Positions 27,833-37,989 are shown, counted from the first letter of the stretch. The stretch: DNA of 64,000 bases from Kitasatospora sp. MAP12-44 (GCF_029892095.1 NZ_JARZAE010000004.1:2852001-2916000), one strand, 5' to 3'. Numbers and translations are program-made. The notes: a model not told the origin generated them from the letters alone.

Positions 27833-29101
27833 CTATCCGCGCACATGCCCGTCGCCGGTGACGATGTACTTGGTGGAGGTCAGCTCGGGCAGGCCCATCG
27901 GGCCGCGGGCGTGCAGCTTCTGGGTGGAGATGCCGATCTCGGCGCCGAAGCCGAACTCACCTCCGTCGGTGAACCGGGTCGAGGCGTTGACGGCCACCGT
28001 GGCGGCGTCCACCAACTGGGTGAAGCGGCGGGCGGCGGCCTGCGAGGTGGTCACGATCGCCTCGGTGTGGCCGGAGGACCAGCGGCGGATGTGCTCGACG
28101 GCGGCGTCCAGCGAGGGCACCACGGCGGCGGCCAGGTCGTAGGAGAGGTACTCGGTCTCCCAGTCCTCCTCGGTGGCCGGGACCACCGTGGCCGGCCCGC
28201 CCACGGCGGCCTTGAGCACCGCTTCGTCGCCGTGCACCGTGACCCCCGCCTCGGCCAGCGCGGCCAGCGCGAGCGGCAGGAAGGCCTCCGCGACGTCCTG
28301 GTGGACCAGCAGGGTCTCCGCGGAGTTGCAGACGCTGACCCGCTGGGCCTTGGAGTTCAGCAGGATGGCGACCGCCATCGCCAGGTCGGTCTGCGCGTCC
28401 ACGTAGACGTGGCAGTTGCCGGTGCCGGTCTCGATCACCGGGACGGTCGAGCCCTCGACCACGGTACGGATCAGCGAGGCGCCGCCGCGCGGGATCAGCA
28501 CGTCCACCAGGCCGCGGGCGCGCATCAGCTCGGTGACCGACTCCCGGCTCTCGCCCGGGACCAGCTGGATCGCGTCGGCGGGCAGGCCGGCCGAGGCGAC
28601 CGCGTCGCGCAGCACCGCGATCAGCGCGGTGTTGGAGCGGTAGGCGGAGGCCGAGCCGCGCAGCAGTACCGCGTTGCCGGACTTCAGGCAGAGGGCGGCG
28701 GCGTCCACGGTGACATTGGGGCGGGCCTCGTAGATGATCCCGACCACGCCGAGCGGGACCCGGACCTGGCGGACGTCCAGGCCGTTGGGCAGCGTGTAGC
28801 CGCGCACCACCTCGCCGACCGGGTCGGGCAGGCCCACCACGTCCCGCACGTCGGCGGCGATCGCGGCGATCCGCTCCGCCGTCAGGGTGAGCCGGTCCAC
28901 CACCGACTCGGCGGTGCCGGCGGCCCGGGCGCGCTCGACGTCCTCGGCGTTGGCCGCGGTGATCTCGGCGCTGCGGGCCACCAGCGCGTCGGCGATCGCC
29001 AGCAGCGCGGCGTCCTTGGCCGAGCGCGGCAACGGCGCGAGTGCGGCGGCGGCCGTACGGGCTCGGCGCGCGGTGGCGAGGACGGGGCTGTCGGTAGTCA
29101 T
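27833..29101 (-). CDS. proA: Gamma-glutamyl phosphate reductase
   Basis: 422 residues from ATG 29099-29101 ([20 protein letters not shown]); the frame stays open further upstream without family similarity. [34 protein letters not shown] and the catalytic Cys in [12 protein letters not shown] (near residue 254) are diagnostic. It reduces glutamyl-5-phosphate with NADPH in proline synthesis. proB lies about 560 bp upstream on the same strand, with one conserved small gene between them. Confidence 0.96.
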   Translation of the reverse strand: MTTDSPVLATARRARTAAAALAPLPRSAKDAALLAIADALVARSAEITAANAEDVERARAAGTAESVVDRLTLTAERIAAIAADVRDVVGLPDPVGEVVRGYTLPNGLDVRQVRVPLGVVGIIYEARPNVTVDAAALCLKSGNAVLLRGSASAYRSNTALIAVLRDAVASAGLPADAIQLVPGESRESVTELMRARGLVDVLIPRGGASLIRTVVEGSTVPVIETGTGNCHVYVDAQTDLAMAVAILLNSKAQRVSVCNSAETLLVHQDVAEAFLPLALAALAEAGVTVHGDEAVLKAAVGGPATVVPATEEDWETEYLSYDLAAAVVPSLDAAVEHIRRWSSGHTEAIVTTSQAAARRFTQLVDAATVAVNASTRFTDGGEFGFGAEIGISTQKLHARGPMGLPELTSTKYIVTGDGHVRG

Positions 29102-29169
29102 GCCCCGAAGGGTATCGACTCCCCCGCCGAGCGGACGCCGCGATTCCGCCCGCTGAGACGCTGGTCGTC

Positions 29170-29595
29170 TCAGTACGGGTGGACGCCGCCGAGCTGCGGG
29201 GGCGGGTCGCCGAAGCCCTCGGCCAGCCGCTGGTGGTAGGTCGCCCGGTCGACCACCTCGAGGCCGACGATCTCCCAGGGCGGCAGCTTGGCGCTGCCCT
29301 TGTGCTCGCCCCACAGCCGCAGCGCGATGGCGGCCGCGTCGTGCAGGTCGCGGGCCTGCTCCCAGTAGCGGATCTCGGCGTGGTCGGCGGCGTAGCGGGC
29401 CGTCAGGAAGAACGAGTGGTCGTGCGCGAGGCGCTCCAGGCCGGACCGCAGGGCGGCCAGCGGGGTCACCTCGCCGGCCACGCTGAGCACCACGTGCCAC
29501 AGCCGGCCCTGCTCCGGCTCGGGCGGCGGCCCGGCGGCCGGGCGCAGCTCCCGCACGGTGGCTCCGGCCGTCGCTCCCTCGTGCCTGCGTGCCAC
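29170..29595 (-). CDS. Conserved hypothetical protein between proA and proB
   Basis: 141 residues, soluble, mostly alpha/beta with no membrane helix. [40 protein letters not shown] and the C-terminal [15 protein letters not shown] are coherent protein sequence with strong coding bias. The gene lies 68 bp upstream of proA and 62 bp downstream of proB in the same direction, so it is probably co-expressed with both. I recall such a gene at this place in other streptomycetes but know no function. Confidence 0.8.
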   Translation of the reverse strand: MARRHEGATAGATVRELRPAAGPPPEPEQGRLWHVVLSVAGEVTPLAALRSGLERLAHDHSFFLTARYAADHAEIRYWEQARDLHDAAAIALRLWGEHKGSAKLPPWEIVGLEVVDRATYHQRLAEGFGDPPPQLGGVHPY

Positions 29596-29657
29596 CGGCG
29601 GCCTCCTGTTCGACGCTGGACTGTCCGGACCCCGAGCGTTCGCGGCCCGGCGGGCCG

Positions 29658-30794
29658 TCAGCCGCGCAGCACCACCAGGTCGTCCCGGTGGATGACCTCA
29701 CGCTCGTACGCGGCACCGAGCTCCTGGGCCAGTTCCCGCGTCGACCGGCCGAGCAGGCGCGGCAGCTCCCTCGCATCAAAGTTGACCAGCCCACGCGCCA
29801 CGATGTGACCGTTTTCGGCAAGAAGGTCCACCGGATCGCCCGCGGCGAAGTCGCCGTCGACCCGGGTGACCCCGGCCGGCAGCAGCGACTTGCCGCCCTC
29901 CACCACCGCGGCGACCGCGCCGGCGTCCAGGTGCAGCGAGCCGCGCGGGCTGCTGGCGTGGGCCAGCCAGAGCAGCCGGTCGGCGGTGCGCGCGCCGGTG
30001 CGGGTGAAGAGTGTGCCGGTCTGCCGGCCGGCCAGCGCGTCGGCGGCGTGCCGGGCGGCGGTGAGCACCACCGGGATGCCGGCACCGGTGGCGATCCGGG
30101 CCGCCTCGACCTTGGTGACCATCCCGCCGGTGCCGACGCCCGCCTTGCCGGCGCTGCCGATCTCGATGCCCTGGAGGTCCTGCGGGCCGCGCACCTCGGC
30201 GATCCGGTTGCTGCCCGGGCGGCTGGGGTCGCCGTCGTAGAGGCCGTCCACGTCGGAGAGCAGCACCAGCAGGTCGGCCCGGACCAGGTGGGCGACCAGC
30301 GCGGCGAGCCGGTCGTTGTCGCCGAACTTGATCTCGGCGGTGGCGACGGTGTCGTTCTCGTTGACGATCGGCACCGCGCCCATCGCCAGCAGCTGGTCCA
30401 GCGTGCGGTAGGCGTTGCGGTAGTGCGCCCGGCGGCTGGCGTCCTCGGCGGTCAGCAGCACCTGGCCGACCCGGCGGCCGTAGCGCGCGAAGGAGGCCGT
30501 GTAGCGGGCCACCAGCAGGCCCTGGCCGACGCTGGCGGCGGCCTGCTGGCGGGCCAGGTCGTGCGGACGCCGGTCCAGGCCGAGCGGTGCGAGACCAGCC
30601 GCGATCGCACCGGAGGAGACCAGCACGATCTCCGGTGCCTGCGGCCGCGCGAGCGCCGTCGCCAGCGCGTCCACCAGGGCGTCCACCCGGTCGGCGTCCA
30701 GCCCGCCGGCCGCCGTGGTGAGCGAGGAGGACCCGACCTTGACCACGACCCGCCGGGCGGTGAGGACGTCCTGCCGCAGTGTCTGATCGTTCAT
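29658..30794 (-). CDS. proB: Glutamate 5-kinase
   Basis: 378 residues from ATG 30792-30794 ([20 protein letters not shown]). The amino-acid-kinase fold shows [43 protein letters not shown] and [11 protein letters not shown]. The C-terminal ~75 residues ([20 protein letters not shown]) are a PUA domain. It phosphorylates glutamate, the first and feedback-controlled step of proline synthesis. It follows obgE by about 100 bp with a hairpin between. Confidence 0.96.
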   Translation of the reverse strand: MNDQTLRQDVLTARRVVVKVGSSSLTTAAGGLDADRVDALVDALATALARPQAPEIVLVSSGAIAAGLAPLGLDRRPHDLARQQAAASVGQGLLVARYTASFARYGRRVGQVLLTAEDASRRAHYRNAYRTLDQLLAMGAVPIVNENDTVATAEIKFGDNDRLAALVAHLVRADLLVLLSDVDGLYDGDPSRPGSNRIAEVRGPQDLQGIEIGSAGKAGVGTGGMVTKVEAARIATGAGIPVVLTAARHAADALAGRQTGTLFTRTGARTADRLLWLAHASSPRGSLHLDAGAVAAVVEGGKSLLPAGVTRVDGDFAAGDPVDLLAENGHIVARGLVNFDARELPRLLGRSTRELAQELGAAYEREVIHRDDLVVLRG

Positions 30795-30814
30795 CAACAA
30801 GTCCCTCACGCAGT

Positions 30815-30857
30815 ACGGTCCGGCTCCACGCGCAATCTACGCGAAGAGCCGGACCGT
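30815..30857 (-). terminator. Hairpin between obgE and proB
   Basis: ACGGTCCGGCTC (30815-30826) and GAGCCGGACCGT (30846-30857) form a perfect 12-bp stem; the loop contains a further CGCG/CGCG pair. It starts 39 bp past the obgE stop and probably ends or attenuates the rplU-rpmA-obgE transcript. Confidence 0.7.
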
Positions 30858-30895
30858 TCCGTACCTCATATCACCCGGTGGACCGGGGGAAGGTC

Positions 30896-32371
30896 CTACT
30901 CGTCGGCCTCGTCGACCTCGACCGGCGCGCGGCCGGAGGAGAGCGCCTCGAAGGCGCGGAACTCGTCCTCGGCGGCGTCCCGGTTCTTCGCCTTGTCGCG
31001 ACGGCGGTCGACCGCCGGGCGCGGGGTCTCGAAGCGGTGGTCCTCGCCGCGGCGGCCGAGCATCTCGGCGCCGGCGGCCATGGTCGGCTCCCAGTCGAAG
31101 ACGACCGCGTTGTCGTCCGAGCCGATGATGACGGTGTCACCCTCCTTGGCCCCGACCTTCCACAGCTTGTCCTCGACGCCGAGCCGGGCCAGCCGGTCCG
31201 CGAGGTAGCCGACGGCCTCGTCGTTGGAGAAGTCGGTCTGGCGGACCCAGCGCTCCGGCTTGAGGCCGCGCACGCGGTACGCGCCGTCCTCCTCGACGAC
31301 CGTGAAGCCGGCGTCGTCCACCGCGGTCGGACGCAGCACGATGCGGGTGGACTCCTCGACCGGCTTGGCCGCGCGCGCCTCGGCGACGATCTGCGCCATC
31401 GCGAAGTTCAGCTCGCGCAGGCCCGAGCGGGAGGCGGCGGAGACCTCGAAGACGCGGTAGCCGCGCTCCTCCAGCGAGGCGCGGGTCAGGTCGGCGATGT
31501 CCTGGCCGTCCGGGACGTCCACCTTGTTGAGCGCGACCAGGCGCGGACGGTCGTCCAGACCGCCGTACTGGGCGAGCTCCTCCTCGATGGTCTCCAGGTC
31601 GGTGAGCGGGTCGCGGCCGGGCTCCAGCGTCGCGCAGTCCAGCACGTGCACCAGCACGGTGCAGCGCTCGACGTGGCGCAGGAACTCCAGGCCCAGGCCG
31701 CGGCCCTGGCTGGCGCCCGGGATCAGACCGGGGACGTCGGCCACGGTGTAGATGGTGTCGCCCGCGGTGACCACGCCGAGGTTGGGGATCAGGGTGGTGA
31801 ACGGGTAGTCCGCGATCTTCGGCTTGGCGGCCGAGATCACCGAGATCAGCGAGGACTTGCCCGCGCTCGGGTAGCCGACCAGCGCGACATCGGCGACGGA
31901 CTTGAGCTCCATCACGATGTCGCGGGCCTCGCCGGGCTCGCCGAGCAGCGCGAACCCGGGGGCCTTGCGGCGGGACGAGGCGAGCGCCGAGTTGCCCAGA
32001 CCGCCGCGGCCGCCCTGGGCTGCGACGAAGGTGGTGCCATGGCCGACCAGGTCGCCGAGGATGTTGCCCTGCTTGTCGAGCACCACGGTGCCGTCCGGCA
32101 CGGGCAGCACCAGGTCGTCGCCGGTGGAGCCGGTGCGGTGGCCGCCGGCGCCGGGCTTGCCGTTCTGCGCCTTGCGCTTGGGCGAGTGGTGGTACTCGAG
32201 CAGCGTGGTGATGCTGGTGTCGACCACCAGGGTCACGGTGCCGCCGTCGCCGCCGTTGCCGCCGTCGGGGCCGCCGAGCGGCTTGAACTTCTCCCGGTGC
32301 ACGGAGGCGCAGCCGTGGCCCCCGTTACCCGCGGCGACGTGCAGTTCGACGCGGTCCACGAAGGTGGTCAT
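30896..32371 (-). CDS. obgE: GTPase Obg (CgtA)
   Basis: 491 residues from ATG 32369-32371, with GGAGG 9 nt upstream. The glycine-rich Obg fold ([19 protein letters not shown]) is followed by the GTPase domain: P-loop [10 protein letters not shown] near residue 164, [16 protein letters not shown], and NKVD. A C-terminal OCT domain ([20 protein letters not shown]) and a charged tail complete it. Obg links ribosome assembly to nutrient state; in Streptomyces it is essential and affects the onset of aerial growth. Downstream of rpmA as in most bacteria. Confidence 0.97.
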   Translation of the reverse strand: MTTFVDRVELHVAAGNGGHGCASVHREKFKPLGGPDGGNGGDGGTVTLVVDTSITTLLEYHHSPKRKAQNGKPGAGGHRTGSTGDDLVLPVPDGTVVLDKQGNILGDLVGHGTTFVAAQGGRGGLGNSALASSRRKAPGFALLGEPGEARDIVMELKSVADVALVGYPSAGKSSLISVISAAKPKIADYPFTTLIPNLGVVTAGDTIYTVADVPGLIPGASQGRGLGLEFLRHVERCTVLVHVLDCATLEPGRDPLTDLETIEEELAQYGGLDDRPRLVALNKVDVPDGQDIADLTRASLEERGYRVFEVSAASRSGLRELNFAMAQIVAEARAAKPVEESTRIVLRPTAVDDAGFTVVEEDGAYRVRGLKPERWVRQTDFSNDEAVGYLADRLARLGVEDKLWKVGAKEGDTVIIGSDDNAVVFDWEPTMAAGAEMLGRRGEDHRFETPRPAVDRRRDKAKNRDAAEDEFRAFEALSSGRAPVEVDEADE

Positions 32372-32414
32372 GACGGGTGCCTCCAAGACAGGGGAAATAA
32401 CAGGGTGAAACACA

Positions 32415-32446
32415 GAGGGTGGACCGGAATGTTCCGGTCCACCCTC
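32415..32446 (-). terminator. Perfect 15-bp hairpin between rpmA and obgE
   Basis: GAGGGTGGACCGGAA (32415-32429) and TTCCGGTCCACCCTC (32432-32446) leave only two bases between perfect 15-bp arms. It lies 43 bp after the rpmA stop and 44 bp before the obgE start. It may attenuate or process the operon mRNA so that Obg is made at lower levels than the ribosomal proteins. Confidence 0.7.
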
Positions 32447-32488
32447 CGAGAATTCTACCGAACGCCGCATGATGCGGCGTCAGGAGAA

Positions 32489-32746
32489 TCAGGCCGCGAC
32501 GGCCACGATGTTGACGACCTTGCGGCCGCGGTGCGTGCCGAACTGGACCGCACCGGCGGTCAGCGCGAACAGGGTGTCGTCGCCACCGCGACCGACGCCC
32601 GCACCCGGGTGGAAGTGGGTGCCGCGCTGGCGGACCAGGATCTCGCCGGCGCTGACGACCTGGCCGCCGAAACGCTTCACGCCGAGGCGCTGGGCGTTCG
32701 AGTCACGGCCGTTCCGGGTAGAGCTTGCGCCCTTCTTGTGTGCCAT
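32489..32746 (-). CDS. rpmA: Ribosomal protein bL27
   Basis: 85 residues beginning [20 protein letters not shown], with the conserved core [20 protein letters not shown] and [20 protein letters not shown]. No cleavable N-terminal extension like that of Firmicutes. bL27 reaches the peptidyl-transferase centre of the large subunit. It starts 16 bp after the rplU stop. Confidence 0.98.
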   Translation of the reverse strand: MAHKKGASSTRNGRDSNAQRLGVKRFGGQVVSAGEILVRQRGTHFHPGAGVGRGGDDTLFALTAGAVQFGTHRGRKVVNIVAVAA

Positions 32747-32762
32747 CTCGCTATCCCCTTAC

Positions 32763-33077
32763 TTACTTCGCGGTGTCGATGCTGGTGACGCGGATGGCGG
32801 TGTGGCGCTGGCGGTGACCCTGGCGCCGACGGTAGCCGGTCTTGTTCTTGTAGCGAAGGATGACGATCTTCTCACCCTTGGTGTGGTCGACGACCTCGGC
32901 GTGAACCTTGATGCCGGCCAGGACCCACGGGTCGGAGGTGACGGCTTCGCCGTCGACGACCAGGATGGTCGAGAGCTCCACCGAGTCACCCGGCTTGACG
33001 TCAACGCGGTCAATCTCCAGCACGTCGCCGACGGCGACCTTGTGCTGGCGGCCGCCGGCGCGAACGATCGCGTACAT
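32763..33077 (-). CDS. rplU: Ribosomal protein bL21
   Basis: 104 residues ([20 protein letters not shown]), normal length, with [20 protein letters not shown] and [15 protein letters not shown] at the C-terminus, the family signature. bL21 binds 23S rRNA. First gene of the rplU-rpmA-obgE operon; GAAAGCAGG precedes the start by 8 nt. Confidence 0.98.
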   Translation of the reverse strand: MYAIVRAGGRQHKVAVGDVLEIDRVDVKPGDSVELSTILVVDGEAVTSDPWVLAGIKVHAEVVDHTKGEKIVILRYKNKTGYRRRQGHRQRHTAIRVTSIDTAK

Positions 33078-33194
33078 GCGGTACCTGCTTTCCTAACTCG
33101 ATCGGAACTCTCGATGCCAGCCACCTGGGTACGGACACAGGGGCCTCCCTCGCTCCCCGCCGCGAAGCGGAGTGCGAGAGGTGATCTGCTCGGG

Positions 33195-33222
33195 AGCGTG
33201 GCGTAGACACGCCAGAGGTCAA
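33195..33222 (-). promoter_or_regulatory. Candidate rplU operon promoter
   Basis: TTGACC (33222-33217) and CACGCT (33200-33195) are 16 nt apart on the minus strand, about 120 bp before the rplU start, just after the rne terminator. The -10 is weak. Confidence 0.4.
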
Positions 33223-33263
33223 GAATACGGATCGGCCGCCACCAGGGCAAACCGGGCCGTCCG

Positions 33264-33297
33264 GGCCGGGGAGTCGATCACGACCGACTCCCCGGCC
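33264..33297 (-). terminator. rne terminator
   Basis: GGCCGGGGAGTCG (33264-33276) and CGACTCCCCGGCC (33285-33297) form a perfect 13-bp stem with an 8-nt loop, 7 bp past the rne stop. Confidence 0.8.
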
Positions 33298-33303
33298 AAG
33301 GGC

Positions 33304-36300
33304 TTACTCAGCCGCCGAATCACCCTCGGCGGCAGCTGCCTTCTTGGCCGCCGCGCTGGTCCGCTTGGTAGCGGTCTTGCGGGCGGTGGTCTTCTTGGCC
33401 GTCGCCGTGGTCTTGGCGGCGGCGGTCTTCTTGGCAGCGGCCTTGCGCGGCGCCCGCTTCTTCGGCGCGGGGGCCTCCTCGGCCACCGGCTCCTCGGCGC
33501 TCTCAGCGGCCTCGACGACGGCCGGAGCCGGCTCCTCGACCGGCGCCTGCGCGGCGGCGGCCAGCGCGGCCTCCACCACGGCCTCGGCGCGCGACTGCAG
33601 GACCACGATCTCGGCCTCGCCCGGCGAACCGGCCGAAGCGGTGGCCTTGCGCACCGCACGGCGGCGGGTGCGGCCACCGGCCGGCGCGGCGGGCGCGATC
33701 TCGACCAGGCTCGGCTGCTCGGCGGGCTCGGCCGTGGCCTCCACCACCGGCTCGGCCTCGACCACGGGCTCGACCTCGACGACGGCCTCGACAGGCGCGG
33801 ACGGCACCTCGATCTCCAACTGCTCGTCGCCGGAGACGAACTCGAACTCCTCGTGCTCGTGCTCCTCGACCTCGTCGAGCTCGCTCTCGTCCTCGATCAG
33901 GTGCGGCTGCGGCTCCTCCGCCGCGACGCCGCCCTTGCCCCGACGGCGGCGCTTGCCGCCCGGCGCGGCCGCCTCGCCGGCGGTGCCGACCGGGCCACCG
34001 CCGCCGCCCACCGAGGTGGGCTGCTCCATGTGGACGATCACGCCGCGCCCGTTGCAGTGCACGCAGCTCTCGGAGAAGGACTCCAGCAGGCCCTGGCCGA
34101 CCCGCTTGCGGGTCATCTGCACCAGGCCGAGCGAGGTGACCTCGGCCACCTGGTGCTTGGTCCGGTCCCGGCCCAGGCACTCCAGCAGGCGGCGCAGCAC
34201 CAGGTCCCGGTTGGACTCGAGCACCATGTCGATGAAGTCGATCACGATGATGCCGCCGAGGTCGCGCAGCCGCAGCTGGCGGACGATCTCCTCGGCCGCC
34301 TCGATGTTGTTGCGGGTGACGGTCTCCTCGAGGTTGCCGCCCTGGCCGACGAACTTGCCGGTGTTGACGTCGACGACGATCATCGCCTCGGTCCGGTCGA
34401 TCACCAGCGAACCGCCGCTCGGCAGCCAGACCTTGCGGTCCAGCGCCTTCATCAGCTGCTCGTCGATCCGGTAGGTGGCGAAGACGTCGACGTTGGACGT
34501 CCACTTCTGCAGCCGGTCCACCAGGTCGGGGGCCACCCCGCCGACGTACTCGTGGATGGTGTTCCAGGCGTCGTTGCCGGAGACGATGACCTTGGTGAAG
34601 TCCTCGTTGAAGATGTCCCGGACCACCCGGACGGTCATGTCCGGCTCGCCGTAGAGAAGGGTCGGCGCGTTGCCGCTCGCCACCTTCTTCTGGATCTCCT
34701 CCCACTGCCCCTGCAGGCGCTGCACGTCACGCGTCAGCTCGTCCTCGCTGGCGCCCTCGGCCGCGGTGCGCACGATGACGCCGGCGTCGTCCGGGACGAT
34801 CTTCTTGAGGATCTGCTTGAGGCGGGCCCGCTCGTTCTCGGGCAGCTTGCGGCTGATGCCGGTCATCGAGCCCTCGGGCACGTAGACCAGGTAGCGGCCG
34901 GGCAGCGAGATCTGGCTGGTCAGCCGGGCGCCCTTGTGGCCGATCGGGTCCTTGGAGACCTGCACCAGCACGGACTGGCCGGACTTCAGCACCGACTCGA
35001 TGCGGCGCGGGCCGCTGTGGCCGAGCTGGCCGAAGTTCACCTCACCGGCGTACAGCACCGCGTTGCGGCCCTTGCCGATGTCGACGAAGGCGGCCTCCAT
35101 GGACGGCAGCACGTTCTGGACCTTGCCCAGGTAGACGTTGCCGACGTAGCTGGTGGCCTGCTCCTTGTTGACGTAGTGCTCGACCAGGACGCCGTCCTCC
35201 AGGACGCCGATCTGGGTGCGCTCGCCGTTCTGGCGGACCACCATGACGCGCTCGACCGACTCGCGGCGGGCCAGGAACTCGGCCTCGGTGATGATCGGCA
35301 CCCGGCGGCGGCCCAGCTCGCGGCCCTCGCGGCGGCGCTGCTTCTTGGCCTCAAGCCGGGTCGAGCCCTTGATGGACTGCACCTCGTCCGGGTCGAAGGA
35401 CGGCTCGGTGGAACGGCGGCGCGGCTCGCGGATCTTCACGACCGTACGGACGTTCTCGTCCGGCTGGCCGTTCTCGGCCTGCTCGACCGGCTCACCGCTG
35501 CGGCGGCGACGACGGCGACGACGACGCGAGGAGGCCAGGCCGCCGGCCAGGTCGTCCTCGTCCTCATCGTCGACGGACTCCTCACCGGAATCCTCGGTCT
35601 GCGACTCCACCGGCTCGTCCACGGACTGCTCGGTCTCCTGGACCTCCGCCTCGAACTCCTCCGACTCGCCACGACGGCGGCGACGGCCGCCCCGGCGACG
35701 ACGGCGCGAGGACGGCCGGCCGTCCTCCTCCCAGTCGGACTCCTGCTCGGGGCCCTGCGCGGCGACCTGCACCGGAACCTCGGCGGGCTCCACGGGCGGC
35801 GCGACCGGCGCGGCGGGCGCGACCGGCTCGGCCGGGGCCTCGACGGCGGCCTGGCGGGCCGCTGCCTGGCGGGCCGTGCGGCCGCCGGCGCCCTTGCGGG
35901 TCTGCGGCGTCACCCGGACGGGGGTACGACCACCGCGGCGGCGGCGGCCGACGCCGCTGTACTCGTACTCCTCCTCGGCCTCCGCCTCCGGCGGCAGGCC
36001 GATCGGGGCGCTGCTCACCGCGGGAGCGGCCGGCGCCGGGGCCGCGACCGGAGCGGGAGCGGCGGGCGCCACCGGGGCGACATAGGCGGTCGGCTCCTGG
36101 AAGACCGGGGCCTGGAAGATCGCGGTGGACGGTCGCACCGCACGGCGGCGGGCGCGCGGAGCGGACTCCGGCGCCACCTCGGGCTCGGGCTCGGCCACCG
36201 GCTCCTCGGCCACGGCCGCCGGCTCCTCGACAGCGGCGGGTTCCTCGACAGCCACCACAGGGGCGCCGGCCGGAGCCTCGGCGCGCTTACGGGCGGTACG

Positions 36301-36762
36301 ACGCGCACGCACCGGCTTCTCCGGCTCGACGACCGGCTCCTCGACCACCGGCGCCGCAACGGTCTCCTCGACCGCCGCGGGGGCACCGGCCGGAGCCTCG
36401 GCACGCTTACGGGCGGTGCGGCGAGCGCGCACCGGCTTCTCCGGCTCGACAGCCGGCTCCTCCACCACGGCAGCGGTCTCCTCGACCGCCGCGGGGGCGC
36501 CGGCCGGAGCCTCGGCGCGCTTACGGGCGGTGCGGCGAGCGCGCACCGGCTTCTCCGGCTCGGCGGCCGGCTCCTCGACCGCAGCGGCGGCGGCCGGCGC
36601 GGTCTCCGCCGGAATCACGGTCTCCGCGCTCAGTTCGGCCGCGCCCTGCGGGGCGCCGGCCGGGCGGGACACCGCACGACGGCGGCGGCGGACCGGGGCA
36701 GCGGTGCCCTCGGCCGAGTCGCCCGAATCTGCGGTGTGCTGTGCTTCGGTGTTCTCAGGCAT
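33304..36762 (-). CDS. rne: Ribonuclease E/G
   Basis: 1152 residues. The catalytic core sits in the middle, as in other actinobacteria: S1 domain (VERVMVVRQNGERTQIG, near residue 505), the Mg-binding region VDVNTGKFVGQGGNLEE and IVIDFIDM (near residues 790-840), and the Zn-link CVHCNGRG near residue 899. The first ~500 residues are disordered, with three near-identical ~38-residue repeats and several Arg-rich blocks; the last ~230 are acidic then Lys/Ala-rich (KKTTARKTATKR). The tails probably bind RNA and degradosome partners. It makes the main initial cuts in mRNA decay and rRNA/tRNA maturation. The 5' region contains two palindromes. Confidence 0.96.
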   Translation of the reverse strand: MPENTEAQHTADSGDSAEGTAAPVRRRRRAVSRPAGAPQGAAELSAETVIPAETAPAAAAAVEEPAAEPEKPVRARRTARKRAEAPAGAPAAVEETAAVVEEPAVEPEKPVRARRTARKRAEAPAGAPAAVEETVAAPVVEEPVVEPEKPVRARRTARKRAEAPAGAPVVAVEEPAAVEEPAAVAEEPVAEPEPEVAPESAPRARRRAVRPSTAIFQAPVFQEPTAYVAPVAPAAPAPVAAPAPAAPAVSSAPIGLPPEAEAEEEYEYSGVGRRRRGGRTPVRVTPQTRKGAGGRTARQAAARQAAVEAPAEPVAPAAPVAPPVEPAEVPVQVAAQGPEQESDWEEDGRPSSRRRRRGGRRRRRGESEEFEAEVQETEQSVDEPVESQTEDSGEESVDDEDEDDLAGGLASSRRRRRRRRRSGEPVEQAENGQPDENVRTVVKIREPRRRSTEPSFDPDEVQSIKGSTRLEAKKQRRREGRELGRRRVPIITEAEFLARRESVERVMVVRQNGERTQIGVLEDGVLVEHYVNKEQATSYVGNVYLGKVQNVLPSMEAAFVDIGKGRNAVLYAGEVNFGQLGHSGPRRIESVLKSGQSVLVQVSKDPIGHKGARLTSQISLPGRYLVYVPEGSMTGISRKLPENERARLKQILKKIVPDDAGVIVRTAAEGASEDELTRDVQRLQGQWEEIQKKVASGNAPTLLYGEPDMTVRVVRDIFNEDFTKVIVSGNDAWNTIHEYVGGVAPDLVDRLQKWTSNVDVFATYRIDEQLMKALDRKVWLPSGGSLVIDRTEAMIVVDVNTGKFVGQGGNLEETVTRNNIEAAEEIVRQLRLRDLGGIIVIDFIDMVLESNRDLVLRRLLECLGRDRTKHQVAEVTSLGLVQMTRKRVGQGLLESFSESCVHCNGRGVIVHMEQPTSVGGGGGPVGTAGEAAAPGGKRRRRGKGGVAAEEPQPHLIEDESELDEVEEHEHEEFEFVSGDEQLEIEVPSAPVEAVVEVEPVVEAEPVVEATAEPAEQPSLVEIAPAAPAGGRTRRRAVRKATASAGSPGEAEIVVLQSRAEAVVEAALAAAAQAPVEEPAPAVVEAAESAEEPVAEEAPAPKKRAPRKAAAKKTAAAKTTATAKKTTARKTATKRTSAAAKKAAAAEGDSAAE
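36240..36580. repeat. Three ~114-bp repeats in rne encoding EKPVRARRTARKRAEAPAG
   Basis: On the minus strand the block EKPVRARRTARKRAEAPAGA occurs three times between about residues 62 and 175 of RNase E, separated by Val/Glu/Pro-rich linkers of slightly different lengths. DNA identity between copies is high, which suggests recent duplication. Confidence 0.85.
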
Positions 36763-37188
36763 GCGGGTGGATCTCCCGTCAGGCCCCCGGGCTCCGCATT
36801 CCGGGCACGGCGCGCCACCGGTGGCCGGCCAATGGACACGCTTCGGCGTCCGGGCCGACTCTCCACAGTGTCGCCGCGCGGACGCGAGGCCGCACAGGGG
36901 CTCGTAGTCTCACTCGGCTCCCCGCACGGTGCGGGGTGTCGAAAGTCTTCTGGTCTGACCAGTCTTCTCAGATTTTCCCAAGCTGCGCCGCCCCACAACC
37001 CCGGGTGGCTCCCTGGGCGGGCCCCGCCGGCCCAGTGGGCGGCGAGAATTTCCTGGGGCCCACCGGCCATGGGGCCAGTGGGCCACCGGAGGAATGGCCT
37101 GTGCGCGACGACGCTCGCTCCCCTGGGGAGCCGCGGGGGCCAGGAGTACGCAGAACCGGGCGGTTACTCCGGTCCTCGCCTCCGCCCG
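36763..37188. other. 426-bp intergenic region upstream of rne
   Basis: No convincing gene. It separates the TIGR03936-family gene from rne on the same strand. It holds two perfect palindromes (36920-36936 and 36950-36962), an AT-richer stretch near 36963-36980 (cagattttccc), and overlapping GGCCCAC/GTGGGCC inverted repeats at 37056-37085. The latter may terminate the upstream gene; the palindromes likely lie in the rne promoter or 5' untranslated region. Confidence 0.6.
36920..36962. promoter_or_regulatory. Two perfect palindromes in front of rne
   Basis: CCCCGCACGGTGCGGGG (36920-36936, 8-1-8) and CTGGTCTGACCAG (36950-36962, 6-1-6), 158 to 200 bp before the rne start. As RNA they form stable hairpins. 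They may be operators or leader hairpins; the rne leader of E. coli carries hairpins through which RNase E limits its own mRNA, but whether that applies here is a guess. Confidence 0.5.
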
Positions 37189-37989
37189 CTAGGCGGACGC
37201 TACGGCCTGCGGCTCGGCGGTCTCGGAAGGGACGGCCTGGGCCGCAGCGCGGTCGAGCGCCAGCGGGTCGGTCACCGTGCCGGTCTCCTCGTCGAGCGGC
37301 CCCTGCGCCAGCCTGGTCACCTCAGCGGGGACCGGCGGCGCCAGGTCGGCCGTCGAACGGAGACCGGACAAAACGTCGTCTGGTCGTACGGCGGGTGTGG
37401 CGTGTCGTACTACCAGGCGCAGTATCGCACAGGCACCACCGGTACGAACATCGGAGGTCGCTGGGGATTCCCCGAGCGGAGCAATGCCGACCTGCGCGGA
37501 GACCAGGTCGAGACTCGCCACGGCCCCGCGCGCGTCGAAGACACGCAGGCCGTTCTTGGTCTGACGTTCGACCTCGACGTTCTCGGCCGCGAGGAAGAGC
37601 TCGATCGCGCGAGCCGCCTCCTGCTCACTCACGCCGACCAGCCGGACCTCCCAGAGGGAGGCCTCCAACCGTTCCACGAAGTTCGGCGTACGGACCTCGA
37701 CGGCGTCGATGATGTCCAGACCGTCGGGCAGTGACTCGTCGAGCTGGGCGCGCAGCGCCTCTGGGTCGCGGAAGTCGGCCAGGCCGATCTCCAGGTACTC
37801 GGCCTCGCTGGCCACCCCGGTAGGGGCGGCGTTGGCGTAGGACACCTTGGGGTGCGGGGTGAAGCCGGCCGAGTACGCCATGGGGACGGCGGAACGGCGC
37901 AGGGCCCGCTCGAACGCGCGCTGGAAGTCGCGGTGGCTGGTGAAGCGCAGACGGCCGCGCTTGGTGTAGCGCAACCGAATGCGCTGCAC
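37189..37989 (-). CDS. TIGR03936 / DUF2344 family protein
   Basis: 266 residues starting MQRIRLRYTKRGRLRFTSHR, with FQRAFERALRRSAVPMAYSA and GFTPHPKVSYANAAPTGVAS, the family signature. The family nearly always accompanies a TIGR03960 B12-binding radical-SAM protein, encoded here 175 bp upstream, and in some bacteria is fused to it. The reaction is unknown; an RNA-related substrate is a common guess because the pair sits next to rne and the N-terminus is basic. The C-terminal ~60 residues are Ala/Val/Pro-rich and variable. Confidence 0.9.
   Translation of the reverse strand: MQRIRLRYTKRGRLRFTSHRDFQRAFERALRRSAVPMAYSAGFTPHPKVSYANAAPTGVASEAEYLEIGLADFRDPEALRAQLDESLPDGLDIIDAVEVRTPNFVERLEASLWEVRLVGVSEQEAARAIELFLAAENVEVERQTKNGLRVFDARGAVASLDLVSAQVGIAPLGESPATSDVRTGGACAILRLVVRHATPAVRPDDVLSGLRSTADLAPPVPAEVTRLAQGPLDEETGTVTDPLALDRAAAQAVPSETAEPQAVASA

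Noticed and set aside
33172..37734. Very long plus-strand frame opposite rne and its neighbours
   Set aside because: High-GC antisense shadow; the minus strand holds clearly conserved RNase E, and the plus frame is Arg/Gly/Leu-rich with no family features.
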